Origin: Pectobacterium carotovorum
GTDB lineage: Bacteria > Pseudomonadota > Gammaproteobacteria > Enterobacterales > Enterobacteriaceae
Reading direction: 5' to 3'
DNA: 64,000 nt
Assembly (NCBI GenBank): GCA_016415585.1
Contig: CP066552.1
Span: 3,844,001-3,908,000, forward strand
The position numbers and the translations under genes are program-made. This document shows, piece by piece, positions 48,206 to 57,482 of the stretch. The notes under the pieces were generated by a model. The model was not told where the DNA came from. It made no database searches and worked only from the letters and a program-made list of their open reading frames with translations. Positions within the stretch are counted from its first letter, which is position 1. Each line of letters begins with the position of its first letter.

Positions 48206-48793
48206 ATGGAAAAGAAAAATAACTCATTTGATACAGTAACGAGAAGGAAAGAAAATAAAAAAATTGAGGAAAAAGAAATTTTCGCCATTGTCATTCATTA
48301 TATAAATGTTTTACTTACCTTTTATTCACAGAAGTCCTGCAATGACGATCTGCTACCAATAAACACTCATGTCAGAGAAGGGATTGTGTCATGTAACGAT
48401 CGTCATCCCGTTTCAGTTTTGTTTAGCATTGTGTCGCTAACATCTACGTCATCAGTAATGGGAAAATTTTTTTTAATAAAACAGTACACAGGCCGTTTGC
48501 TTACATGCAAAAAAAACATCAATTACGGAAACTTATACATTAGATGTAATCAATTCCCACCAGCAACAAAAGTTACAGATAACATCATAAATGGCATAGC
48601 GCTTAAAACCACCCACTTACTTCGGTTGAACGAAAAGCAAGGGGATGTATTGCATTTTATTTTTTCGGCATATTGCACCTTGAATTCAAGACGGCAGAGC
48701 CATGAAATTAGATCACTGCTCAACATAACATACTGCATGATAATAATTTATATTCACCAGACAACGTTAATTATGAAAACATCGGATTCATAA
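48206..48793 (+). CDS. Unknown 195-residue protein upstream of the adhesin
   Basis: Good ribosome site (AGGAGAAAAAATC before the ATG). The N-terminus is highly charged (RRKENKKIEEKEIF). No signal peptide or membrane span is clear. Three scattered Cys pairs but no zinc motif. No family recognised; the codon use is strongly AT-biased, like the region around it. Position just upstream of a large adhesin makes a regulator plausible but unsupported. Confidence 0.5.
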   Translation: MEKKNNSFDTVTRRKENKKIEEKEIFAIVIHYINVLLTFYSQKSCNDDLLPINTHVREGIVSCNDRHPVSVLFSIVSLTSTSSVMGKFFLIKQYTGRLLTCKKNINYGNLYIRCNQFPPATKVTDNIINGIALKTTHLLRLNEKQGDVLHFIFSAYCTLNSRRQSHEIRSLLNITYCMIIIYIHQTTLIMKTSDS

Positions 48794-48984
48794 GGAAAAA
48801 CTCACTAAAAACCCTATGTAATACTTGAGAGAACATTTTAAAAATAATGGCTCCTTTCTTTATAGATTTTTCTGTAAAGAAAATCAGATTGGCCATCTAA
48901 GAAAATAATATAAAAAAAACAATCCTTATGCAAAAATCAACCTAAATACATCAACACATTAACAACAAATTGGTGACAATTATT

Positions 48985-51900
48985 ATGAAGAGAAATCCAT
49001 TTCATTCTGGAGCAGCATTCCTACGTCGAATAGCGTGGTTGAACATCATTGTTCAACTTATGTTCCCATTACTAAGTGCTTTCACGCCAGCTACAGCTAG
49101 TGTAAACATCAGCCAAACAGACATTAATAAAACAGAAAAAAAAACAATATTCACGGAAGCATACATCCTAAAAAAAGGAGAAACGGCATCATCTGTCGCA
49201 AAAAAATACAACCTGACATTGGATGAATTACGTCAGCTAAACCAACAGCGTTTTTTTCCTCATACCTTTGCCCATCTTCAGACCGGGGATGAAATTGATG
49301 TCCCACAGAGGAAGTCTCCATTTTCAGTAGATAATACAAACAATAAAAATACAGATGCTAGCACAGACAAAAAGCTGGCAAGCCAAGTGTATGCTGGCGC
49401 CACTGTATTATCTAATGAAAATGCAGCCAAATCTGGAGAACGGATGCTGCGTTCTACTGCCACGAACCAAATCAACCATTCTGTAGAACAATGGCTGAGC
49501 CAATTTGGCACGGCACGGGTAAAAATTAACAGCAATAACAAACTAGACGGTAGTGCTGCCGATATTTTAATCCCACTTTATGATCAGAAAAATGCCATGT
49601 TATTTACTCAACTTGGCGCCAGAAACAAAGATAGTCGCAACACCGTCAATGTTGGCATGGGTTTTCGTACCTTCAATAACAATTGGATGTATGGTGTTAA
49701 CTCCTTCCTTGATAACGACATCACTGGAAAAAACCGGCGAATTAGCCTGGGAGCTGAAGCCTGGACAGACTATCTGAAGCTATCGGCTAATAGCTATTTC
49801 GGTATTACCGATTGGCATCAGTCGAGAGATTTTAACGGTTACAATGAACGCCCAGCTGACGGTTATGATATTCGAGCTGAAGCTTATCTGCCCTCTTATC
49901 CACAGATAGGAGGAAAACTTATGTTTGAAAAATATCGCGGCGAAAATGTTGCTTTATTTGGCAAAGAAAACCAACAGAAGAATCCTTATGCCGCAACTAT
50001 TGGCGTCAATTATACGCCATTCCCTTTATTAACAGTGGGAACGGAGCACCGAGCAGGCAAAGGGGGACAAGAAGATAATAACATTAGCCTCCAACTAAAC
50101 TATAGTTTTGGCAATTCTTGGCAATATCACATCAGCCCATCAGCGCTGGCCAGTCATCGTGCGGTATCTGGTAATCGATACAATTTGGTAGAGCGTAATA
50201 ATCACATTGTTCTGGATTACCAGAAAAAAGATGAAATTCAACTCACTTTACCAGAAAGTATTCAAGGTAATACAGGAGACACAGCTACGGTTACGGCTAG
50301 GGTCACCGGAAAACATGCTCTTGAGCGTATTGAGTGGAGCGCCGCCCCTCTAGTAGCAGCAGGAGGAAAACTCACGTCCACATCAATCAATACCGTTGCT
50401 ATCACATTGCCGCCCTACCAACACTCAGGAGGGAGTAATACAAACCATTATCAATTAACGGCTTTCGCCTATGATGTTGAAGGTAATCAATCAAATCAGG
50501 CAGTAACCGAAATAAAAGTGGATGAACAAGAGATTAGTGCAGCACGCTCAACCACAACAGCCACACCAAATATCCTGCCCGCAGACGGACAAGCAACGAG
50601 TTTGATAGCGGTAACGTTACGAGATAACAACAACAACCCAGTTAGCGGTGTTGCCAGCCAACTCGTGCTCTCCACCAATTTTACTGGCAATACAATACAA
50701 CAGCGCCAAATCACGGCCAATAAAGATATCCACCTAGGCGCGATTACTGAGTCCTCTGCCGGAGTATACCACTCGACACTCACCGCCGGCACTCAGACAG
50801 GAATAGTGACTATTCAACCATCCATCAATGAACAGAAACTACAGACCGCAAATGTTAGCTTAATTGCTAATCCAAACTCAGCAGCAGTAACCAGCCTGAC
50901 GCCCGATGTCACCACCGCACAGGCTGATGGCACAACACCAGTCGACTTCACCGCCGTGGTAAAAGACAGCAGCGGTAACGTTGTACCAAATGCGGACGTT
51001 AGCTTTACCACCACTGGCGGTGTGCTCAATAGTCCAATGGTCGCCACCAATGCTAATGGAGAAGCCACCGTCACGCTAACCAGTGCAACGACTGGCAATA
51101 TTACCGTCACCGCCAGAGTAAACAACAACGCTGCTGACACCGGTAAAACCGCAACCGTGGCCTTTACCGCCAATGTCACCGTCTTCAGCCTGACGTCAAA
51201 CTCCTCCACCGCGCAGGCTGATGGCACAACACCAGTCGACTTCACCGCCGTGGTAAAAGACAGCAGCGGTAACGTTGTACCAAATGCGGACGTTAGCTTT
51301 ACCACCACTGGCGGTGTGCTCAATAGTCCAATGGTCGCCACCAATGCTAACGGACAGGCCAGCGTCACGCTAACCAGTGCAACGACTGGCGATATTACCG
51401 TCACCGCCAGAGTAAACAACAACGCTGCTGACACCGGTAAAACCGCAACCGTGGCCTTTACCGCCAATGTCACCGTCTTCAGCCTGACGTCAAACTCCTC
51501 CACCGCGCAGGCTGATGGCACAACACCAGTCGACTTCACCGCCGTGGTGAAAGACAGCAGCGGTAACGTTGTACCAAATGCGGACGTTAGCTTTACCACC
51601 ACTGGCGGTGTGCTCAATAGTCCAATGGTCGCCACCAATGCCAATGGAGAAGCCATCGTCAAGCTAACCAGTGCAACGACTGGTGATATCATCGTCACCG
51701 CCAGAGTAAACAACAACACAGCTGACACCGGTAAAACCGCAACCGTGGCCTTTATCATCTCCAACGTCGTCAGCCTGACGCCCGATGCCACCACCGCAAT
51801 AGCGGATAATTTTGCCTCTATCACATTTACCGCTACAGTGAGAGACAATCTCGGTAATCTCGTGTCGAATATCAACGTCGGTTTTACCAACAGCAGCGGT

Positions 51901-53262
51901 ACTCTCGATAGTCAAACCATCGCCACCAATGCTAACGGACAGGCCAGCGTCACGCTAACCAGTGCAACGACTGGCGATATTACCGTCACCGCCAAAGTGG
52001 ACAACAACCCGGCTGACACCGGCCAAAACGCAACGGTATCCTTTACCGCCGATATCGCCACCGCCAAAGTTAACAGCATCAAGTCAGTCTCTACTGCAGT
52101 AATGGGTTCCACAGTCCCTGTAACCGCTACAGTGAGAGACGGTCTCGGCCATCCTGTACCGAATGCAGACGTCAGCTTTACCACCACTGGCGGTGTGCTC
52201 AATAGTCCAATGGTCGCCACCAATGCTAATGGAGAAGCCACCGTCACGCTAACCAGTGCAACGACTGGCGATATTACCGTCACCGCCAGAGTAAACAACA
52301 ACGCTGCTGACACCGGTAAAACCGCAACCGTGGCCTTTACCGCCAATAGCGTCGTCTTCAGCCTGGCGTCAAACTCCTCCACCGCACAGGCTGATGGCAC
52401 AACACCAGTCGACTTCACCGCCGTGGTGAAAGACAGCAGCGGTAACGTTGTACCAAATGCGGACGTTAGCTTTACCACCACTGGCGGTGTGCTCAATAGT
52501 CCAATGGTCGCCACCAATGCCAATGGAGAAGCCATCGTCAAGCTAACCAGTGCAACGACTGGTGATATCATCGTCACCGCCAGAGTAAACAACAACACAG
52601 CTGACACCGGTAAAACCGCAACCGTGGCCTTTATCATCTCCAACGTCGTCAGCCTGACGCCCGATGCCACCACCGCAATAGCGGATAATTTTGCCTCTAT
52701 CACATTTACCGCTACAGTGAGAGACAATCTCGGTAATCTCGTGTCGAATATCAACGTCAGTTTTACCAACAGCAGCGGTACTCTCGATAGTCAAACCATC
52801 GCCACCAATGCTAACGGACAGGCCAGCGTCACGCTAACCAGTGCAGCCCCGGGGAATGTTACCGTCACCGCCAAAGTGGACAACAACCCGGCTGACACTG
52901 GCCAAAACGCAACGGTATCCTTTACCGCCAATGTCGCCAGCGCCAAAGTTAACACCATCGAGTCAGGAACCTCTACTGCAGCGGTAGACTTCGACCTCGT
53001 CCCTATAACCGCAACAGTGAAAGACAATCTCGGCCATCTTGTGCCGAATGTAGACGTCCGTTTTACCACAACACTCGGAAACATCAGCCCGCAAATAGCC
53101 ACCACTAATGCTAACGGCCAGGCCACCGTCAATCTTAGCAGCGGCACAGCTGGCAGTGTCACCGTTACGGCTAAAGTGGACAACAACGCAAATGATACCG
53201 GAAGAGGTACAACGGTGACCTTTATTCCAGAAATCGTCAGGATCATCACCAATCCAGAGTAG
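48985..53262 (+). CDS. Intimin/invasin-like inverse autotransporter adhesin
   Basis: 1425 residues. In order: signal-like N-terminus (AWLNIIVQLMFPLLSAFTPA), LysM domain (about 58-105, EAYILKKGETASSVAKKYNL), inverse-autotransporter beta-barrel (about 130-420, with GMGFRTFNNNWMYGVNSFLD and SLGAEAWTDYLKLSANSYFG), one invasin-type domain (422-512), one variant Ig-like domain (513-630), then eight Big_1 domains of 98 residues, several nearly identical in DNA. There is no lectin-like cap; the protein ends RIITNPE. Two decayed fragments of the same protein type follow. Predicted surface adhesin. Start set at ATG 48985 with GGTGA upstream. Confidence 0.92.
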   Translation: MKRNPFHSGAAFLRRIAWLNIIVQLMFPLLSAFTPATASVNISQTDINKTEKKTIFTEAYILKKGETASSVAKKYNLTLDELRQLNQQRFFPHTFAHLQTGDEIDVPQRKSPFSVDNTNNKNTDASTDKKLASQVYAGATVLSNENAAKSGERMLRSTATNQINHSVEQWLSQFGTARVKINSNNKLDGSAADILIPLYDQKNAMLFTQLGARNKDSRNTVNVGMGFRTFNNNWMYGVNSFLDNDITGKNRRISLGAEAWTDYLKLSANSYFGITDWHQSRDFNGYNERPADGYDIRAEAYLPSYPQIGGKLMFEKYRGENVALFGKENQQKNPYAATIGVNYTPFPLLTVGTEHRAGKGGQEDNNISLQLNYSFGNSWQYHISPSALASHRAVSGNRYNLVERNNHIVLDYQKKDEIQLTLPESIQGNTGDTATVTARVTGKHALERIEWSAAPLVAAGGKLTSTSINTVAITLPPYQHSGGSNTNHYQLTAFAYDVEGNQSNQAVTEIKVDEQEISAARSTTTATPNILPADGQATSLIAVTLRDNNNNPVSGVASQLVLSTNFTGNTIQQRQITANKDIHLGAITESSAGVYHSTLTAGTQTGIVTIQPSINEQKLQTANVSLIANPNSAAVTSLTPDVTTAQADGTTPVDFTAVVKDSSGNVVPNADVSFTTTGGVLNSPMVATNANGEATVTLTSATTGNITVTARVNNNAADTGKTATVAFTANVTVFSLTSNSSTAQADGTTPVDFTAVVKDSSGNVVPNADVSFTTTGGVLNSPMVATNANGQASVTLTSATTGDITVTARVNNNAADTGKTATVAFTANVTVFSLTSNSSTAQADGTTPVDFTAVVKDSSGNVVPNADVSFTTTGGVLNSPMVATNANGEAIVKLTSATTGDIIVTARVNNNTADTGKTATVAFIISNVVSLTPDATTAIADNFASITFTATVRDNLGNLVSNINVGFTNSSGTLDSQTIATNANGQASVTLTSATTGDITVTAKVDNNPADTGQNATVSFTADIATAKVNSIKSVSTAVMGSTVPVTATVRDGLGHPVPNADVSFTTTGGVLNSPMVATNANGEATVTLTSATTGDITVTARVNNNAADTGKTATVAFTANSVVFSLASNSSTAQADGTTPVDFTAVVKDSSGNVVPNADVSFTTTGGVLNSPMVATNANGEAIVKLTSATTGDIIVTARVNNNTADTGKTATVAFIISNVVSLTPDATTAIADNFASITFTATVRDNLGNLVSNINVSFTNSSGTLDSQTIATNANGQASVTLTSAAPGNVTVTAKVDNNPADTGQNATVSFTANVASAKVNTIESGTSTAAVDFDLVPITATVKDNLGHLVPNVDVRFTTTLGNISPQIATTNANGQATVNLSSGTAGSVTVTAKVDNNANDTGRGTTVTFIPEIVRIITNPE
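50887..52950. repeat. Tandem Ig-domain DNA repeats (294-bp period, 879-bp higher-order copy)
   Basis: The landmark CAGTCGACTTCACCGCCGTG recurs with its GTCGAC at 50941, 51235, 51529 and 52408, i.e. 294, 294 and 879 bp apart. A block of about 500 bp starting near 51484 recurs 879 bp later with almost no changes. This implies recent unequal recombination. Confidence 0.85.
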
Positions 53263-53448
53263 TCCCTAAAACGGCGGTGGCACTTTCACCACCGCCGTAC
53301 AGGACGGTCATAGCTACCTGTATCCAGCATCAATGCCAACGTTGCCACTATCTATAGCACGCTCAGCCAGAAATCAGATATCACCAGCATGAGCAGACCG
53401 CTACCATCTCGCTAGCCGCCCTGCGGTGATACCACCCTTCCCACAAGA
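53263..53448 (+). pseudogene. Decayed Ig-like domain after the adhesin stop, copy 1
   Basis: No open frame spans this interval, but translated pieces from successive frames read FTTAVQDGHSYL, then VSSINANVATIYSTLSQ, then EQTATISLAAL, then GDTTLPTRMENIM, in the order expected of a Big_1 domain. Relative to copy 2 it has also lost roughly 20 bp (the ADNLIPA part). Interpreted as a frameshifted continuation of the adhesin. Confidence 0.65.
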
Positions 53449-54405
53449 ATGGAGAACATTATGATCGATGCTATCACTGACGCTGTCACCAGCCTGACGG
53501 CGAATACCACAACCGCACTGGCAGATAACTTCACGCCTGTCGTCTTTACTGCTACCGTGAAGAATAGTAACGACCATCCGGTCGCGAATAGCACTGTCAG
53601 CTTTACCAACACCAGCGGCACGCTCAGCCAGCAAACGACCACCACCAACGCTAACGGAGAGGCCACGGTTTCGCTGACCAGCTTAAATGTTGGCAATATC
53701 ACCGTCACTGCCAAAGTGAACGGCAGCACGGCTGATGCTGGCAAAAGCGCAACGGTGGCCTTCATCGCCGATGCAGCCACGGCCAAGGTAAACACGCTGA
53801 CGGCCAATCCAGAGATTGCGCCAGCAGACAACCGCACCCCCATCATCTTTACCGCCATCGTGAAGGATAGTTACGGACATTTTGCATCAGGCCTCAGCGT
53901 CAGCTTTACCACCACTGGCGGCAGTCTCAATCATAAAACGGTCACGACCAATGCTAGTGGGCAGGCCAGCGTCAGGCTAACCAGTGAAAAAATGGGTGAT
54001 ATTACCGTGACAGCAAAAGCGCAAAACAGCCCAGCTAACGCCGATAAAAGCGCAACGGTATCCTTTATTGCCGATGTCACCACCGCCACCGTTACCGACA
54101 TCAAGCCATCAGACGGATCTACAACGGCCAACTTCAGACCCATCCCTATAACCGCAACAGTGGAAGACAATCTCGGCCATCTTGTGCCGAATGTAGACGT
54201 CCGTTTTACCACAACACTCGGAAACATCAGCCCGAAAATAGCCACCACTAAGGCTAACGGACAGGCCATCGTCAATCTTAGCGGCGGCACAGCTGGCAAT
54301 GCCATCGTTACGGCTAAAGTGAACAACAACGCAAATGATACCGGAAAAAATACAATGGTGACCTTTATTCCAGACATCGACAGACCCATCCCCGCTCCAG
54401 AGTAG
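53449..54405 (+). pseudogene. Adhesin fragment: three Ig-like domains without a signal, copy 1
   Basis: An open frame of 318 residues containing about three Big_1 domains (TSLTANTTTALADNFTPVVF; NTLTANPEIAPADNRTPIIF; VTDIKPSDGSTTANFRPIPI). It has no signal peptide, barrel or LysM domain and so cannot be an independent adhesin. The first codons follow directly from the decayed domain upstream. Its last ~90 residues duplicate the end of the main adhesin (DNLGHLVPNVDVRFTTTLGN). Confidence 0.7.
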
Positions 54406-54610
54406 TCCCTAAAACGGCGGAGGCAGATAACCTCATCCCCGCAACTTTCACCACCACCGTACAGGACGGTCATAGCTACCTGTATCCAGCATCAATGCCA
54501 ACGTTGCCACTATCTATAGCACGCTCAGCCATAAATCAGATATCACCAGCACGAGCAGACCGCTACCATCTCGCTAGCCGCCCTGCGGTGATACCACCCT
54601 TCCCACAAGA
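54406..54610 (+). pseudogene. Decayed Ig-like domain, copy 2
   Basis: Same layout as 53263-53448 but retaining the domain start: AEADNLIPATFTTTVQDGHS, then a shift to VSSINANVATIYSTLSH, then EQTATISLAAL, then GDTTLPTRMENIM. At least three frameshifts are shared with copy 1, so decay preceded duplication. Confidence 0.65.
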
Positions 54611-55564
54611 ATGGAGAACATTATGATCGATGCTATCACTGACGCTGTCACCAGCCTGACGGCGAATACCACAACCGCACTGGCAGATAACTTCACGCCT
54701 GTCGTCTTTACTGCTACCGTGAAGAATAGTAACGACCATCCGGTCGCGAATAGCACTGTCAGCTTTACCAACACCAGCGGCACGCTCAGCCAGCAAACGA
54801 CCACCACCAACGCTAACGGAGAGGCCACGGTTTCGCTGACCAGCTTAAATGTTGGCAATATCACCGTCACTGCCAAAGTGAACGGCAGCACGGCTGATGC
54901 TGGCAAAAGCGCAACGGTGGCCTTCATCGCCGATGCAGCCACGGCCAAGGTAAACACGCTGACGGCCAATCCAGAGATTGCGCCAGCAGACAACCGCACC
55001 CCCATCATCTTTACCGCCATCGTGAAGGATAGTTACGGACATTTTGCATCAGGCCTCAGCGTCAGCTTTACCACCACTGGCGGCAGTCTCAATCATAAAA
55101 CGGTCACGACCAATGCTAGTGGGCAGGCCAGCGTCAGGCTAACCAGTGCAAACATGGGTGATATTACCGTGACAGCAAAAGCGGGGACCAATGATATAGG
55201 GAAAAGTAAAGCGGTGACTTTTACCGACAGTCAAATCACCGCTATTGTCACCTCGCTCGATGCTCTTCCCACAGAGGTCATTTCATCCTTTGATACCCGA
55301 AGCAGCACCCTTGTAGCTACCGTAAAAGACGACAATGGCCATCTTATATCAGATATAGAGGTCAACTTCACAGCCTCCGGTGGCACACTCACTCTGACAC
55401 AGGCCAAAACTGACAACAAAGGGCAGGCAGTATCAAAGTTGTCAAGCCAGGAAGATGGCGCTATGGCTGTAACAGCAAAAGTGAGCAAAAACGCAGAAGA
55501 TGCGGGAAAAGATGTGACAGTGTCCTTTATTTCACCCTGCTGGGAAGACGATAACTTAGCATGA
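54611..55564 (+). pseudogene. Adhesin fragment: Ig-like domains, copy 2
   Basis: 317 residues. The first ~190 are identical or nearly so to the fragment at 53449-54405; the last part differs (AGTNDIGKSKAVTF, then SLDALPTEVISSFDTRSS and GGTLTLTQAKTDNKGQ, ending FISPCWEDDNLA), and may be the original C-terminus of the ancestral adhesin. No secretion signal. Confidence 0.7.
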
Positions 55565-55663
55565 TGAGGAATAAATCAAATTCAGCATTAAGTGAAATAG
55601 TCAGTCTTTCAACATTGGCCGTGATACCTCTGACTTAAGACATGGCTTAACGCTGGAAAAGTT

Positions 55664-55700
55664 AAAAAATCCGTAATCTGTCAGGGATTACGGATTTTTT
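55664..55700. terminator. Bidirectional terminator
   Basis: AAAAAATCCGTAATC-TGTCAGG-GATTACGGATTTTTT, long perfect stem with A and T flanks. Confidence 0.9.
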
Positions 55701-55756
55701 ATATTGCTCAATCGGTTAACGCTTACTGGCCCTATGGTTAGCTTAAAATCTGTACA

Positions 55757-56212
55757 TCAAAACGCCGACAGCATATCAATATGCGGAATGCCGTCTTCGT
55801 CATATTCCTCGCCGGTCGTCACAAAGCCAAACACGCCGTAGAACGCTTGCAGGTGAGCCTGCGCGGACAGGAAAAGATGCTTTTTCGGCCAGTGGCGTGC
55901 GCAGGCAATCAGCGTGTGTTCCATCAACTGGTGCCCCAGATGTTGCCCGCGGGCATGCGGCGCGACAATCACGCGTCCAATCGTCACCACATCGTTGTTC
56001 GGATGGGGAGCAAGCAACCGAGCGCATGCGGCCAGCTTGCCGTCACGGTACGCCGTAATATGGCGATTACCGTCCACCAGATCGCGGCCATCAATATCCA
56101 AATAGGGACAGGTTTGCTCGACCACGAATACCTGATTGCGCAGCGCCAATATGTCATGCAGTGAATACACGTTAAGGTCTGCCACATCCCAGTCATGCCA
56201 TATCAAACTCAT
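55757..56212 (-). CDS. elaA: ElaA, GNAT-family N-acetyltransferase
   Basis: 151 residues. Acetyl-CoA binding motif RVIVAPHARGQHLGHQLM, plus the ElaA features LRNQVFVVEQTCPYLDIDG and SAQAHLQAFYGVFGF. Start ATG 56212 (MSLIWHD) preceded by GGGGAAAGG. Target substrate unknown. Confidence 0.93.
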   Translation of the reverse strand: MSLIWHDWDVADLNVYSLHDILALRNQVFVVEQTCPYLDIDGRDLVDGNRHITAYRDGKLAACARLLAPHPNNDVVTIGRVIVAPHARGQHLGHQLMEHTLIACARHWPKKHLFLSAQAHLQAFYGVFGFVTTGEEYDEDGIPHIDMLSAF

Positions 56213-56252
56213 ACCTTTCCCCATTACACAATGTATTCATTACACGATACGT

Positions 56253-57482
56253 TTATTCTTTACCTACGCCGACGGAACGATCGCGGCGCTTAGCCAGAAT
56301 CAGCCATGTCCACAGCAGCGCAATTGCCAGCGCAAACAATGCACCAAAGCCAATCCCGATGGTGATGACCGACACACCCAGTTTCACCACCAGAGAGTAG
56401 AGCCCCAGCATTAACAGCATAGCGCCGTTCTCACCCAAATTCTGTACGGCGATCGCATTCCCCGCCCCGACGCTGGCTTTCCCACGCTCCTGCAACAGCG
56501 CATTCAGCGGGACAATAAAGAACCCACCCAGCGCCCCCAGCAGAATCAGCAGCGAGTAGGCGCTCATGAGATTATGCTGAAGCGTGAAAATCACCACTAC
56601 CACGCCGATGAGGAACCCCGCAGGCAGGCAGCGCCGTACGCTATCGAGTGTTACCAGCTTAGCGGCCGCCCCAGCCCCCACCACAATGCCTACAGCGACC
56701 ATCGCGTTAAGCAGCGTTGGCGTTGCATTGTCGGTGATGCCGAGCGCATGCGGCACCCACAGCACCAGCAGAAAGCGCAGCGTCACGCCCGCGCCCCAGA
56801 ACATACTGGTGCCAATCAGAGAGAGTCGGGCATCGCCATCGCGCCACAGCACCCGACAGGCAGAAAAGAAGCTGCTCGCCATCTGCACCGGATGCCACGG
56901 CTGCCCTGGTCGCGCCGCGTTGAGACGAGGAATCAGCATGTTCGCCCCCAGCGCTATGCCGTAAGCCACCGCACAAACCGACAGCGCCCCGTAAATGTTC
57001 CAGTCCGCCAGCACGCCGCCAGCGACGGAACCGGTCAGGATCGCCGCAATCGTCGAGGCTTCCATCAGACCATTCGCTTTGACCAACTGGTCGCCGCGCG
57101 TGATCTCCCCCAGAATGCCGTATTTCGCCGGTGAATAAGCGGCAGCGCCAATCCCCACCAACGTGTATCCCAGAAACGGATTCCCGCCCACGCAAATCAG
57201 CAGCGCCCCCGCCAGCTTCAAGGTATTGGCGAACATCATCACCTGCCCTTTGGAGAAGCTGTCCGCAATTTGCCCGACAAACGGTGCCAGAATGATGTAC
57301 GCGGCAACAAACCCCATCTGCAAGAATGGCTGGCTCCAGTCGGGATACACCAACTGTTTGATCAGCGCTAGCGTGGCAAACAGCAGCGCGTTATCGCCAA
57401 ACGCGGAGAAGAATTGCGCGATAATCACCGCGCTCATACTGCGCGACAGCAAAGGCGTCGCGGGTTCAGTCTGTTGACTCAT
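56253..57482 (-). CDS. lplT: Lysophospholipid transporter LplT
   Basis: 409 residues, MFS-type inner-membrane protein with about 12 spans ([22 protein letters not shown] near the N-terminus). It flips lysophospholipids inward for re-acylation by Aas. Start overlaps the aas stop by four bases (ATGA); E. coli has the same gene pair. Confidence 0.96.
   Translation of the reverse strand: MSQQTEPATPLLSRSMSAVIIAQFFSAFGDNALLFATLALIKQLVYPDWSQPFLQMGFVAAYIILAPFVGQIADSFSKGQVMMFANTLKLAGALLICVGGNPFLGYTLVGIGAAAYSPAKYGILGEITRGDQLVKANGLMEASTIAAILTGSVAGGVLADWNIYGALSVCAVAYGIALGANMLIPRLNAARPGQPWHPVQMASSFFSACRVLWRDGDARLSLIGTSMFWGAGVTLRFLLVLWVPHALGITDNATPTLLNAMVAVGIVVGAGAAAKLVTLDSVRRCLPAGFLIGVVVVIFTLQHNLMSAYSLLILLGALGGFFIVPLNALLQERGKASVGAGNAIAVQNLGENGAMLLMLGLYSLVVKLGVSVITIGIGFGALFALAIALLWTWLILAKRRDRSVGVGKE

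Noticed and set aside
50887..52950. Possible CRISPR-like array because of regular repeats
   Set aside because: Units are about 294 bp, in frame and protein-coding, with no short repeat-spacer pattern and no cas genes.
50814..53252. Long minus-strand open frames (up to 358 codons) opposite the adhesin repeats
   Set aside because: They are by-products of the repeated Thr/Ala/Val codons of the plus-strand Ig domains, repeat with the same period, and have no ribosome sites.
53449..55564. Independent small secreted Ig-domain proteins
   Set aside because: They have no signal peptide, start in mid-domain, and are preceded by frameshifted remains of the previous domain; better seen as decayed adhesin pieces.
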